A DNA stretch of 64,000 nt from Rubrivirga litoralis (GCF_031846415.1 NZ_JAVRHT010000009.1:1-64000); one strand, 5' to 3'. Positions 35,879 to 44,722 are shown, counted from the stretch's first letter. Numbers and translations: made by a program. Notes: a model not told the origin generated them from the sequence alone.

Positions 35879-36454
35879 TTGAAAGTCTACACCCGCACCG
35901 GCGACGACGGCACGACTGCCCTGTTCGGCGGCGGCCGTGTGGCCAAAAGCCACCCCCGGATTTCTGCCTACGGGACGGTCGACGAGGCCAACGCCGCGCT
36001 CGGGATGGCCCGCGCCGCGCTCGGCGACCAGAGCGGGGCGGACCGCGCCGACGCGCTCCTCGCGCGGCTCCAGGAGGAGCTGTTCGTGCTCGGCGGCGAC
36101 CTCGCCTCGCCCGGCGACGTCACGTACCCGGTCCCGCGGATCGAGGCGCCGCACGTGGCCGCGCTCGAGGCCGACATCGATGCGCTGACCGCCGACCTCC
36201 CCGCCCTCAAACACTTCGTGTTGCCCGGCGGCACGCCGGCCGCCGCCGCGCTCCACCTCGGGCGGACCGTCGCGCGCCGGGCCGAGCGACTGGTCGTCGA
36301 GACGGCGGCGCTGGAGGAGGTGTCGCAGGACGCGCTCCACTACCTCAACCGGCTCTCGGACCTCCTGTTCACGCTCGCGCGGTGGGTCAACCACGCGGCC
36401 GGCGTGGCGGAGCCAGTGTGGGCGCCAGTCGAGCGCGGCTCGGGGGGAGAGTAG
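35879..36454 (+). CDS. PduO-type cob(I)alamin adenosyltransferase
   Basis: Transfers the adenosyl group of ATP to cob(I)alamin. The 191-aa protein starts at TTG 35879, directly after a pyrimidine-only leader; no ATG or GTG fits the conserved N-terminus. MKVYTRTGDDGTTALFGG is the ATP-binding start, AYGTVDEANAALG and FVLPGGTPAAAALHLGRTVARRAER are signature segments, and the C-terminal LNRLSDLLFTLARW is intact. It probably works with the upstream ABC ATPase in cobalamin acquisition (context inference). Confidence 0.94.
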   Translation: MKVYTRTGDDGTTALFGGGRVAKSHPRISAYGTVDEANAALGMARAALGDQSGADRADALLARLQEELFVLGGDLASPGDVTYPVPRIEAPHVAALEADIDALTADLPALKHFVLPGGTPAAAALHLGRTVARRAERLVVETAALEEVSQDALHYLNRLSDLLFTLARWVNHAAGVAEPVWAPVERGSGGE

Positions 36455-36495
36455 GGCGGTAGGTCGATGAGTCAGTAAGGCGCTCGATCAGTAAG

Positions 36496-36690
36496 AGACT
36501 GTTTGGTAGAGGTCCGGCCCTCCCCCACCGGGGGAGGGCCGGACCCAAAGGGCGGGGAGGGTGATAGGCGTCGGAGCGGCCGTCGAGGGCGGGGCGGCCG
36601 CCCCGGGTCCCCCCTGGCTGCGCCGACCTGACGGTTCCCGGCCTCCCCCCGCTGGGGGGAGGAGACTCGAAGCCGGCTACCCAACAGCCT
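36496..36690. mobile_element. 195-bp TIR-bounded MITE-like element
   Basis: Terminal repeats AGACTGTTTGGTAG (36496-36509) and CTACCCAACAGCCT (36677-36690) match inversely at 12 of 14 positions. Both ends are flanked by TAAG, a possible target duplication. Inside are two strong hairpins, GGCCCTCCCC/GGGGAGGGCC (about 36515-36540) and CCTCCCCCC/GGGGGGAGG (about 36641-36661), plus a GC-motif copy and CCTGGCTGCGCCGAC. There is no ORF of its own. A partial copy opens the window (1-39). Inserted between pduO and the hemolysin III gene. No matching transposase is in view. Confidence 0.6.
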
Positions 36691-36815
36691 TTAAGCGTCA
36701 GCCCCTCGCGCCACGAGGGCGGGGTGGCGTAACGTTTGCGGGGTCTGCTCCGACACACCACCCCGCCGCCCCACCGGCCCGAGCAACCGCCGCTCCCCGC
36801 GCGCGTACCGACGCC

Positions 36816-37460
36816 ATGTCCACCCCGCCCTACTCCCTCCGCGAGGAGGTCGCGAGCGCCGTCACCCACGGGCTCGGCGTACTTCTCAGCGTCGGCGCCG
36901 GCGCCGTCCTCATCACGCTGGCCGCCCTGACGGCCGACGTGTGGACGATCGTCGGGGCGTCGGTCTTCGTGGGGACGCTCGTCCTGCTCTACTCGGCGTC
37001 GACGCTGTACCACGCGATCCCGTTCGAGCGCGCGCGGGCGCGGCTGCGGACCGCCGACCACTGCGCGATCTACGGGCTCATCGCCGGGACGTACACGCCG
37101 TTCCTCATCGGCGGCCTCCGCGGGCCGTGGGGGTGGTCGCTGTTCGCGGTCGTGTGGGCGCTGGCGCTGGCCGGCATCGTGTTCAAGCTGTTCTACACGG
37201 GCCGCTTCCAGGTGATCTCCACGTTCCTCTACGTGGCGATGGGCTGGCTCGTCGTCGTCGCCACCGGCCCGCTCCGCGAGGCGCTCCCCGGCTCGACGCT
37301 CGCGTGGCTCGTCGCGGGCGGGGTGGCGTACACGGCCGGCGCCGCGGTCTACCTCAACCGGCGCATCCCGTACGGCCACGCCGTGTGGCACCTGTTCGTG
37401 CTGGCCGGGAGCGTGTGCCACTTTGCGGCCGTCCTGCTCGAAGTCCTGCGCGTCGCGTAG
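36816..37460 (+). CDS. Hemolysin III family membrane protein
   Basis: A 214-aa, seven-helix PAQR/HlyIII-family protein from ATG 36816. The family's metal-site motifs are intact: YSASTLYHA, DHCAIYGLIAGTYTPF and HAVWHLFVLAGSVCHF. Members act as membrane hydrolases/ceramidase-like enzymes or membrane-homeostasis factors; the haemolysin name is historical. The gene starts about 125 bp after the TIR element, so its promoter region may have been affected by the insertion. Confidence 0.9.
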   Translation: MSTPPYSLREEVASAVTHGLGVLLSVGAGAVLITLAALTADVWTIVGASVFVGTLVLLYSASTLYHAIPFERARARLRTADHCAIYGLIAGTYTPFLIGGLRGPWGWSLFAVVWALALAGIVFKLFYTGRFQVISTFLYVAMGWLVVVATGPLREALPGSTLAWLVAGGVAYTAGAAVYLNRRIPYGHAVWHLFVLAGSVCHFAAVLLEVLRVA

Positions 37461-37470
37461 CCGCCCCGCC

Positions 37471-37956
37471 CTACGCCGCCCCGCCGGGGCGCCGGTAGAC
37501 GGCGCGGGCCGCCCCGCCCTCGCGGACGGAGGCCTCGGCGACCAGGAGCCCCGCCCGCTCGGCGGCCCCGTCCAGTTGGTCGGGCTCAACGGCGGCTGCG
37601 GCCCACAGCCAGGCGCCGGGGCGGAGCACGCGGGCGGCCTCGGCGACGGCCGCGTCGAGGACCGTCGGGGGCGGGGCGGCAAGCACGACCCAGTCGGCCC
37701 ACGCGTCGGGGAACCCGAGCGCGCCCAGGTCGGCGCGCGTCACGCGGCGGGCAGCCTCGGCGTCGCCGACGAGCGGGGCGAGGCGGGAGCGGGCGGCCTC
37801 GGCGTGGGCGGCGTCGGGGTCCACGGCCCACACCTCGAATCCGAGCCGGGCGAGCGCCTCGGCGGTCTCCCCCGCCCCGCTCCCCAGGTCGACCACGCGG
37901 GCCGGGACGGGGACCGCGGCGAGCGTGCGGAGCAGGTGGTCGGACGGCTGGCTCAT
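37471..37956 (-). CDS. Class I SAM-dependent methyltransferase
   Basis: A 161-aa Rossmann methyltransferase. Motif I is VVDLGSGAGETAEAL, the acidic end of beta-2 is VWAVDPDA, and the post-I strand is RVTRADLGALGF. The start ATG overlaps the ferrochelatase stop by one base (TGATG). The small size leaves little for a substrate domain. It is not a recognised haem-pathway enzyme despite the coupling to hemH; substrate unknown. Convergent with the hemolysin III gene, 10 bp apart. Confidence 0.82.
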   Translation of the reverse strand: MSQPSDHLLRTLAAVPVPARVVDLGSGAGETAEALARLGFEVWAVDPDAAHAEAARSRLAPLVGDAEAARRVTRADLGALGFPDAWADWVVLAAPPPTVLDAAVAEAARVLRPGAWLWAAAAVEPDQLDGAAERAGLLVAEASVREGGAARAVYRRPGGAA

Positions 37957-39182
37957 CACGCCGCGGTCCGCTGGCGGGGCGTGAGGTGGGGGGCCGCGTC
38001 CGGCCACTCGCGGGCGGGCACGGCGCGGCCGCACACGGCGCACGTCGAGCGCGACGGGGCGGGCGGGACGGGCGCTCTGGGGCCGTCCGACGCCGGACGG
38101 ACGTGGCCGGCGACGCTCTCGGCCAGCGCGTCGATAAGGAGGGCGTGGCAGTTGAGCCCGCTCGTCACCTCGAAGTGCGAGACGCCCCGCCCGGCGGCCC
38201 GCCCGCGGGCCGTGACGTCGAGGTCGAACGCCGTCTCGACCCGGTCCGAGATGAACGAGACGGGGACGACGAGGACGGCCGAGGACCCGTCGCTGGCCAG
38301 GTCGTCGAGGGCGTCGTCGACCGTCGGTCCTACGGGCCGCCCCGCCCCCAGCGGCGTCTCGAAGGCGACGCCGACCGACCGCTCGGGCTCGGCGCGCGCC
38401 TCTAGCACGGCCTCGACCGTGGCCTGGACCTGGCAGCAGTACGGGTCGTCGAGCGCCGTCAGGTGCCGCCGCTGCGCCCCGTGCGCAGCGAACAGGATCT
38501 GGACCCGGTCGCGGACCTCGCGGGGGAACCGCTGGAGCCCCTCGTCGATCCGCTCGCTGAGGGCGTGGACCAGCTTCGGGTGGCCCGCGTAGTCGCGCAC
38601 GAGCGTGGTCGGCCAGTGGTCGGCCGCGGGCTCGTCTTCGAGGGCGCTCCAGTAGGCCAGCGACGAGCCCGTCGTGGCCGCCGAAAAGTGGGGCTGGAGC
38701 GGGAGGAGGACCACCTTCGTCACGGCGTCCTCGGCCATCTGCGCCCGAGCCGCCTCCATCGAGGGCTCGCCGTGGCGCATGGCCACGTAGACGCGGAAGT
38801 CGACGCCGGCCGAGCGGTCGTACCCCTCGCTCAGGACCCGCTGGAGCGCCCGGGCCTGCTCCTCGGCGTGCCGCCGGAGCGGGCTCGCCCCGCCGATCAG
38901 CTCGAACGCCTGGGCCAGGCGGCGCCCGCGGCGACGGGCCAGGAGGCGGGCGGCGCGGTGGCGGGCAAACTGGGGGACGCGGAGCTCGACCTCGGCCGGG
39001 TCCATGAGCCGGCTGTACAGGAACGGGACCGCCTCCTCGGGGCGCGACGGCCCGCCGAGCCCCATCAGCACGACACCCACGGTACTGCCCGGTTCGACCG
39101 CGAGCGCCCCCAGCTCGAACGCCTCCCCCGTGAGGGTCGCTCGGTCCGGTCGGAATCGACGGAGGTACTCGAACGGGGTCAT
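37956..39182 (-). CDS. hemH: Ferrochelatase
   Basis: Inserts Fe2+ into protoporphyrin (or coproporphyrin) IX. 408 aa, longer than the usual 320-370. VGVVLMGLGGPSRPEEAVPFL is the N-terminal motif. ILFAAHGAQ carries the catalytic His234 and SFISDRVETAFDLD the Glu316. The standard 'SAHG(L/I)P' is altered to AAHGAQ. An extra C-terminal tail (about 365-408) contains TCAVCGRAV, a CxxC pair that could bind a metal or Fe-S centre. The start ATG follows a 40-bp GC-rich leader. Coupled to a methyltransferase. Confidence 0.92.
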   Translation of the reverse strand: MTPFEYLRRFRPDRATLTGEAFELGALAVEPGSTVGVVLMGLGGPSRPEEAVPFLYSRLMDPAEVELRVPQFARHRAARLLARRRGRRLAQAFELIGGASPLRRHAEEQARALQRVLSEGYDRSAGVDFRVYVAMRHGEPSMEAARAQMAEDAVTKVVLLPLQPHFSAATTGSSLAYWSALEDEPAADHWPTTLVRDYAGHPKLVHALSERIDEGLQRFPREVRDRVQILFAAHGAQRRHLTALDDPYCCQVQATVEAVLEARAEPERSVGVAFETPLGAGRPVGPTVDDALDDLASDGSSAVLVVPVSFISDRVETAFDLDVTARGRAAGRGVSHFEVTSGLNCHALLIDALAESVAGHVRPASDGPRAPVPPAPSRSTCAVCGRAVPAREWPDAAPHLTPRQRTAA

Positions 39183-39409
39183 GGGAAGGGGGCCGGGGGG
39201 AGCCTGGCGCCCGGGTCTCCCGGGCCGTCCCGAACTTTACGCCCGGGCGCTAGAGCCCTGTATCGCGTCTCGTTGAAGACGGTGAAACGACCAGCGGATT
39301 TACATCGGCTCCACACCGCCGCAGCGCGGCGCGAGGGCGCAGCCGCCCCGCCCCGTTTGCCGTGGGCGGGGCGGCCCAGAGGTTTGCGCGCTGGCGCGCC
39401 TCCACTCCG

Positions 39410-40621
39410 TTAGATCCCCGCCGCCACGTCCGCCAGCTGCCGCCGGACGTCGGGGGCCGCGAGCGCCGTCCACGCCTCGCGGACGGCCGCCGGCGCCGGG
39501 CCGCGCACGCCGAGGAGCCCGGCCGTCCGGCGGCGGTCGCGCTCGGCCGTCACGCGGGCCTCGACGGCGGCGACCGTGGCGGCGAGGTCGCGGGCCGGCC
39601 CGTCTGTCGCCCCGGCCGCGAGGCCGAGCGCGAACCGGAGGGCGCGGAGGGCCGACGCAACGTGCTCGGCCACGTCGAGCGGGTCGCCCGCCCCGCCCGC
39701 GTCCTCGAACGCGCGGACGGCCTCGTAGCGGCTCCAAAGAGCCGAGCCCAACACGTGCCGGAGCCGCGACGGCCCCGCCCCGCCCCGCCCCGGCTCGACA
39801 AAGTCGACGGGCGGGGCGGGCGCGTCGTCGCCCGACCGGACGCCGGCCGCGTCCTGCGCGTCGAGCCGCGCCACGAGCCGCCCCGCCCGCGCGCTCCACG
39901 CCTCCCGCCCCGCAAGGGCGCCGTGGGCCGACGCGAGCGCGCGCCGCCGGGCCGCCTGGAACCGCCCCGCCCGCGGCCCCGCCTCGGCCGCCGCACGGTC
40001 GTAGTCAAGGGCGGCGTCGAGGTCGACGACGAGCGGGCGGAGCTCGGCCACGAGCCGGTCGACCGCCGCACCGGGCAGGACGTCCCGGAACGAGAGCAGG
40101 GCCAGGCGCACGTCGCGCGCCGCCGACGCCAGCCGTCGCGCGCCGCCGACGGAGCCGTCGAACGCGCGGGCCGCGGCGTCGTAGCGGCCAGCGTGGGCGT
40201 CCACGGTCCGCGCCGCGGCCTGGAGAACGGGCGTGTCACCCGCGAACGCCAGCGGCGCCGGCACGCCGGGCCGGTCCCGCATCGGGGGCGAGGCGTCGCC
40301 CTCCGCGCCCGACCACACGAGGGCGGGGCGGTCGTCGGCGGCTCGCCCCGCCAGCGGACGCGCCGAGCGGGGCGGCTTCAGCGCGCCCCCGGCCCCGTCG
40401 TCCTCGACGAACAGGGGCGTCGTGGGCGGGGCCGACCGGAACAGGTCGAGCAGGTCGTCCATGTCCTCCGCGGCGCCGTCGCCCCCCGCGGCCCCGTCGC
40501 CTCCCGCGGGCTGGCTCGCGGGCCACCCCGCCCCGCTCGGTGCCCGCGTCGGGTCTGCATCGTCGGGCAGCCCGGGAGCGGACGGGCGGGGCGGCGTCGG
40601 CGTGGGGGCAGGGTTGGTCAC
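39410..40621 (-). CDS. CHAD-domain-like protein (tentative)
   Basis: About 403 aa from GTG 40621; the frame is open to 40720 and the start is uncertain. The first 150 residues are Pro/Ala/Gly-rich and low-complexity, with two AAGGDGAA units. The rest is helical and very rich in Arg and Ala, with repeated helices such as RRLASAARDVRLALLSFRDVL and LRHVLGSALWSRYEAVRAFEDAG, like the four-helix units of CHAD (polyphosphate-binding) proteins. The family assignment rests on pattern only. Between it and hemH (39183-39409) I see no gene. Confidence 0.5.
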   Translation of the reverse strand: MTNPAPTPTPPRPSAPGLPDDADPTRAPSGAGWPASQPAGGDGAAGGDGAAEDMDDLLDLFRSAPPTTPLFVEDDGAGGALKPPRSARPLAGRAADDRPALVWSGAEGDASPPMRDRPGVPAPLAFAGDTPVLQAAARTVDAHAGRYDAAARAFDGSVGGARRLASAARDVRLALLSFRDVLPGAAVDRLVAELRPLVVDLDAALDYDRAAAEAGPRAGRFQAARRRALASAHGALAGREAWSARAGRLVARLDAQDAAGVRSGDDAPAPPVDFVEPGRGGAGPSRLRHVLGSALWSRYEAVRAFEDAGGAGDPLDVAEHVASALRALRFALGLAAGATDGPARDLAATVAAVEARVTAERDRRRTAGLLGVRGPAPAAVREAWTALAAPDVRRQLADVAAGI

Positions 40622-40855
40622 GACGGAGAGCGGTGGAGGAGTGGGAACGGCCAGCGGGCTTCCTGCCGCCGACGGGCCGACGACGACGGGCGAGCGCGGG
40701 CAGCGGGCGGCCTCGAGCAATCTACACGCCCCCGCCCCGCCCCGAAACGCACGGCCGGGGCGGGTACGGGCTGGGGCGGGGCGGGCACGTTGACCGTTCG
40801 GAGACCGCCCCGCCCGTGCCGCAAGAGCGGGCAGCCGGCGGCGTCGCCGCCCCGT

Positions 40856-42676
40856 CTACTGCCCGTCGCCCGAGGGCGCCGCCAGCCGCTCGGCCTCGGC
40901 CACGAGCGCCTCGACGGCGTCGAGGCCCTGGTCCCAGAAGCCCGGGTCGTGGAGGTCGATGCCCAGCCGGCCCACGAGCACGTGCGGCCAGTCCGACCCG
41001 CCCGCGGCCAGGAGGTCCCGGTACTTCCGCGCGAAGCCCGGCCCCTCGGCTTGGTAGCGCGCGTAGAGCGCGAGCACCAGGAGCTCGCCGAAGGCGTAGG
41101 CGTAGACGTAGCCCGGCGTGTGGACAAAGTGGGGGATGTAGCTCCACCAGTGGCGGTAGCCCTCGGTTAGCGTCACCGCGTTCCCGTACATGGCCTCCTG
41201 CGTCGCCATCCAGTGCCCGGCAAAGTCGTCCGGCGTCAGCTCGCCCCGCTCGCGGCGGTGCGTGTGGATGCGGTCCTCGAAGCGGTTCATCGTCACCTGG
41301 CGGAAGACGGTCGCCATCGTGTCGTCGATCTTGCCGACGAGGAGGGCGAGGCGGTCGTCCGGGCTCGGGGTCGTCTCGAGCATCCGCTGGAACGTGAGCA
41401 TCTCGCCGAAGACGCTCGCCGTCTCGGCCGTCGTCAGCGGCGTGTCGGCGTGGAACACGCCCTGGTCACGCGCGAGGTACTGGTGGACCCCGTGCCCCAG
41501 CTCGTGGGCCAGCGTCTGGACGTCGCGGAGCGTGCCCGTGTAGTTCATCAGGATGTACGGGTGGGCGCTCGGCACGGCCCCGTGGCTGAACGCCCCGCCC
41601 CGCTTACCCGGCGCGGGCGGGGCGTCGATCCAGCGCCCGTCGAAAAAGCGCTCGACCACCCCGCCCATCTCGGCGTCGAAGCCGGCGTAGGCCGCCGTGA
41701 CCTGCTCACGCGCCTCGTCCCACGTCACGAAGCGGTCGGCCTCGCCGGTCGGCGCGTAGCGGTCGTAGTCGTAGAGCCGGTCGAGCCCGAGGAGCCGGCG
41801 CTTGAGCGCGTAGAACCGCTCGACGAGCGCGTAGCGCCCCGTGACGGCCTCGACGAGCGCGTCGACCGAGGCGCCGTCGATCTCGTTGGCCTCGTTCCGG
41901 CTCGCGATCCACGACGGGTAGTGGCGGAGCCGGTCGCTCGACGCCGTGTCGGCCAGGACCGTGTTGAACACGTAGGTCAGCGGGCGCTCCAGCGTGACGA
42001 GCCCCTCGGTCACGGCTTCGGCCGCGTCGCGGCGGAGGCTCCGGTCGGCGTCGTAGAGCTTGACCGTCGCCTGCTGGAGCGGGAGGCTCTCGCCGCGGAC
42101 GCGGAACCGGGCGGCCCCGAGCGTCTCGTCGAAAAACCGGTTCCACGCGCTCCACCCGGTCACGGCCTTCTCGGCCAGGATCTTCTCCTCGGGCTCGGAG
42201 AGGACGTGCTCGCGGGCTTCGGTCTTGAGCTCCAGGTAGTGCCGGTACGGCGCGAGCTCGGGGTGTTCCAGAAGCGCCCGCGCCCGGTCCGGCTCGACGG
42301 CCGCCCACTCGACGTCGAAAAAGACGAGCTCCTGGCCGACGCGTGTGTACGCCTCGCGGACCCGCTGGAGGAGCGCGCCGCGGGCCGGGTCCTCGGTGTC
42401 CGTGCTCCACGCGAGGTAGGCGTAGGTGTAGGCCCGCCCCGCCCGGTCGTGGACGTCGGCGAGATCGGCGAGCGCCCCGGCCAGCTCGGCGGCGTCCAGG
42501 TCGCCGACACGGCCGCGGAGGCGGCCGGCGAGGTCGACGGCCTCGGTCTCGGCCGTCGCGAGGTCGGCGTCGAGGTCGGCCGCCGAGGCGCAGAGGTCGT
42601 CGAGCGTCCAGCGGACGTCTTCGGCGCCGGTCGGGGGCGGGGCGGTCGGGGCGTCGGCGGGCGGGGTCTTGGACAT
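40856..42676 (-). CDS. pepF: Oligoendopeptidase F (M3 family)
   Basis: Cytoplasmic zinc metallopeptidase of 606 aa cleaving short peptides. The zinc motif is HELGH at 391-395 (Glu392 catalytic) and the third ligand is Glu418 in TTAETASVFGE. The N-terminal PepF domain (LDDLCASAADLDADL...) and the C-terminal GYVYAYAFGELLVLALYARYQ are typical and full length. A small GC-motif-encoded insertion lies at about 352-362 (APPAPGKRGG) beside the FSHG segment. Divergent from ytxJ across a 140-bp gap. Confidence 0.95.
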   Translation of the reverse strand: MSKTPPADAPTAPPPTGAEDVRWTLDDLCASAADLDADLATAETEAVDLAGRLRGRVGDLDAAELAGALADLADVHDRAGRAYTYAYLAWSTDTEDPARGALLQRVREAYTRVGQELVFFDVEWAAVEPDRARALLEHPELAPYRHYLELKTEAREHVLSEPEEKILAEKAVTGWSAWNRFFDETLGAARFRVRGESLPLQQATVKLYDADRSLRRDAAEAVTEGLVTLERPLTYVFNTVLADTASSDRLRHYPSWIASRNEANEIDGASVDALVEAVTGRYALVERFYALKRRLLGLDRLYDYDRYAPTGEADRFVTWDEAREQVTAAYAGFDAEMGGVVERFFDGRWIDAPPAPGKRGGAFSHGAVPSAHPYILMNYTGTLRDVQTLAHELGHGVHQYLARDQGVFHADTPLTTAETASVFGEMLTFQRMLETTPSPDDRLALLVGKIDDTMATVFRQVTMNRFEDRIHTHRRERGELTPDDFAGHWMATQEAMYGNAVTLTEGYRHWWSYIPHFVHTPGYVYAYAFGELLVLALYARYQAEGPGFARKYRDLLAAGGSDWPHVLVGRLGIDLHDPGFWDQGLDAVEALVAEAERLAAPSGDGQ

Positions 42677-42816
42677 CGGATCGGGTAGGGAAAAACCTTA
42701 CGAGAGCAGCCCCTGCGGTAGCCCAGGGGCCGCCGTAGCTTCCAGGAGCCGGGGCAGCGCTGTGGTTGCGGCCTCCGGTACGGCCCCCTCCCTCGCGCAG
42801 ATCCCCGCAGATTCTC

Positions 42817-43158
42817 ATGGCCCAGGTCCAAGAACTCACGTCCACCGCCGACGCCGACGCCATGCTCCAGGCGTCCCACGACGGCCCGGTGTACCTCCTC
42901 AAGCACTCGATCGCGTGCCCGATCTCGGCCCGCGGCCAGATGGAGTTCGTCGGGCTCGAAGGCGACGGCGACCCGCCGCTCTACGCCGTCGTGGTGCAGT
43001 ACGCCCGCGACGTGTCGGACTACCTCGCCGAGCAGCTGGGCGTCCAGCACGAGACGCCGCAGGCCCTCCTGATCAAGGACGGCGAGGCCATCGACGTCAA
43101 GAGCCACCACAACATCCGCGTCGCCGCGCTCCGGTCGGCGGCCGAGGCCGCCGCCTAA
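42817..43158 (+). CDS. ytxJ: YtxJ-type bacillithiol-system thioredoxin-like protein
   Basis: A 113-aa monothiol thioredoxin-fold protein from ATG 42817. LLKHSIACPISARG places the single redox cysteine at Cys34 (family motif CPIS). VVQYARDVSDYLAEQLGVQHETPQALLIKDGEAI includes the cis-proline loop (ETPQ). In Firmicutes and Bacteroidota this family is linked to bacillithiol as a monothiol bacilliredoxin-like protein. Bacillithiol in this organism is therefore inferred; no bshA/B/C is in the window. Confidence 0.9.
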   Translation: MAQVQELTSTADADAMLQASHDGPVYLLKHSIACPISARGQMEFVGLEGDGDPPLYAVVVQYARDVSDYLAEQLGVQHETPQALLIKDGEAIDVKSHHNIRVAALRSAAEAAA

Positions 43159-43203
43159 CCCGCCCGCCCCGCCCCAGCGAGTTCCCCGACGCACGCCCCC
43201 TCC

Positions 43204-44010
43204 GTGACCCGCCCTGCCCCGCCCCGCCCGAGGCTGCTCGCCCCGCTCGCCGCGTGCTTCGTGCTCGCGTGTGCCGCGCTCGCGTGGGGGTGCGGGGCGG
43301 AGCCCTCGGGCGGGGCGGCCGAGTTCACCAGCGGGGCTGCGCACAGCGGCGCCCGCGACCTCGTGCTCCCGTCGGCGACCGGGCCGGTGCCGCTGGCTGC
43401 GTTCGCCGGCCGGCCCGTCGTGGTCCACCTCGCGGCGGCGGGCGACGCGGCGGCGTGGGCGGCGCTGGGCGAGGCGACCGGCGACCTGGAGGCGAGCGGG
43501 GCGGCCGTGCTCGCGGTCATCCTCGAGGAGACGCCCGCCGCCGAGCTCGAAGCGCTCGGGTACCAGGGCGCCCCGCTCGCCGTGGTCCTCGACGGCGAGG
43601 GCACGGTCCGCGGGCGCGCCGCGCCGACCTCGGGCGACGCCGTGTTCGCGGCCGCCGCGCCGGTTCTGGCCGAGTACGACCTCGCGCAGACCGTGGCGTG
43701 GCCCGGCGCCGAGACGGTCGACGCCCTCGTCCGCGCCGGCGGCCTCGTCGTCGACCTGGGGGCGGACGCCGCCCCGCCCGGGGCGCTCCGCGTGGCCCCG
43801 GACTCGCTCGCGGCCGAGACCTTGCCCGCCGACCTGGGGACGCCGCTGGCGTTCGTCGGCTCCGACGCGGCGGCGGCCGCCGAGCGGGCGGTCGGCTGGG
43901 GCTACGCCTCGGTCTACGTCGCCGACGCGGCCGGCCGGCTCGGGGCCGTCGAGCCGCCCCGCCCCGCCGCACCGCCCTCGCCCCGCCGTCGGGGCGGCGT
44001 GCGCGGCTAG
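43204..44010 (+). CDS. Lipoprotein with cysteine-less thioredoxin-like and rhodanese-like halves
   Basis: A 268-aa protein from GTG 43204. The hydrophobic N-terminus ends in WGCGAE, so a lipobox Cys at about 30 is likely. Residues about 50-160 follow a thioredoxin/SCO1 pattern (GPVPLAAFAGRPVVVHLAAAG, VLAVILEETP, GAPLAVVLDGEGTVRGR) but lack the CxxC. Residues about 175-250 look like a rhodanese domain (GGLVVDLGADAAPPGALRVAPDSL, WGYASVYVADAAG) whose active-site Cys is replaced by FVGSD. If the fold call is right, both halves are catalytically dead. It directly follows ytxJ, 45 bp away. Confidence 0.55.
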   Translation: MTRPAPPRPRLLAPLAACFVLACAALAWGCGAEPSGGAAEFTSGAAHSGARDLVLPSATGPVPLAAFAGRPVVVHLAAAGDAAAWAALGEATGDLEASGAAVLAVILEETPAAELEALGYQGAPLAVVLDGEGTVRGRAAPTSGDAVFAAAAPVLAEYDLAQTVAWPGAETVDALVRAGGLVVDLGADAAPPGALRVAPDSLAAETLPADLGTPLAFVGSDAAAAAERAVGWGYASVYVADAAGRLGAVEPPRPAAPPSPRRRGGVRG

Positions 44011-44136
44011 CGGGGCGCCGAGAGTTTGCTGAGGGTTGTTCGAGGAACGGCCTCAGGTTGCGATTTCCCACCCCGCCCCCACGGCCCGCGGGCGGGGCGG
44101 GCGTCATCTTGTGCGTCTGCTGCCACCACGTCCCCC

Positions 44137-44628
44137 ATGTCTACTGACCACGTCCGCATCCTCGGCATCTACGAGGACGCCCTCGCCACCTCCCACGCCG
44201 GCGACCACATCACGACCCTCGTCCTCCGCCTCTCGGGCGACCCGTCGGACGACTGGATCTCGGCGTTCAACCTCGAGTGGAGCCGGACCGACTACCTCCG
44301 CAAGCGGAGCGTCCACGTCGGGTCCGTCCGGGTCCACAACGAGACCGAGGTCCGGCAGGGGCTCGTCGTCCACACGTCGCCCGAGGACTACGTCTCGATC
44401 CACAAGCCCCACGTCGAGCGGGCCGTCGAGCGGGCCAACGCGCAGGCCGCCTGGCGTGACCGCCAGCAGGACGCGACGGTCGCCCGCGCCAACCGGACCA
44501 TCCGCGCCATCAACGCCGACTACTACGCGGCCGGGCGGGGCGGCGACGAGCGGGCGGCCGTGGAGGACCGGGCGGCCGCCCCGCCCGAGCGGCGAGAGAC
44601 GGAGGCCACAGACCGCGCGGCGACGTAG
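44137..44628 (+). CDS. Hypothetical protein
   Basis: A 163-aa soluble protein from ATG 44137. RILGIYEDALATSHAGDHITTLVLRLSGDPSDDWISAFNLEW suggests a beta-sandwich or ferredoxin-like domain in the first 100 residues. The remainder is Ala/Arg-rich helix and an acidic/Arg tail. I do not recognise the family. It ends 7 bp before the 3' end of tRNA-Leu, which is on the opposite strand. Confidence 0.6.
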   Translation: MSTDHVRILGIYEDALATSHAGDHITTLVLRLSGDPSDDWISAFNLEWSRTDYLRKRSVHVGSVRVHNETEVRQGLVVHTSPEDYVSIHKPHVERAVERANAQAAWRDRQQDATVARANRTIRAINADYYAAGRGGDERAAVEDRAAAPPERRETEATDRAAT

Positions 44629-44635
44629 GGCGGGG

Positions 44636-44717
44636 TGGGGGCGGCGGGACTCGAACCCGCAAGCCGTGAGGCGACGAGGCTTAAGCTCGTTGTGTCTGCC
44701 AGTTCCACCACGCCCCC
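44636..44717 (-). tRNA. tRNA-Leu (anticodon UAA)
   Basis: On the minus strand, acceptor GGGGGCG pairs with CGCCCCC and is followed by discriminator A. The D-arm segment TGGTGGAACTGGCAGACAC, anticodon stem-loop ACGAG-CTTAAGC-CTCGT (anticodon TAA), a long class-II variable arm, and T-arm GCGGG-TTCGAGT-CCCGC are all present. CCA is not encoded. The 82-nt body fits tRNA-Leu. Its 5' flank, where the promoter should lie, is the beginning of the HNH gene on the other strand. Confidence 0.95.
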
Positions 44718-44722
44718 GCTCG

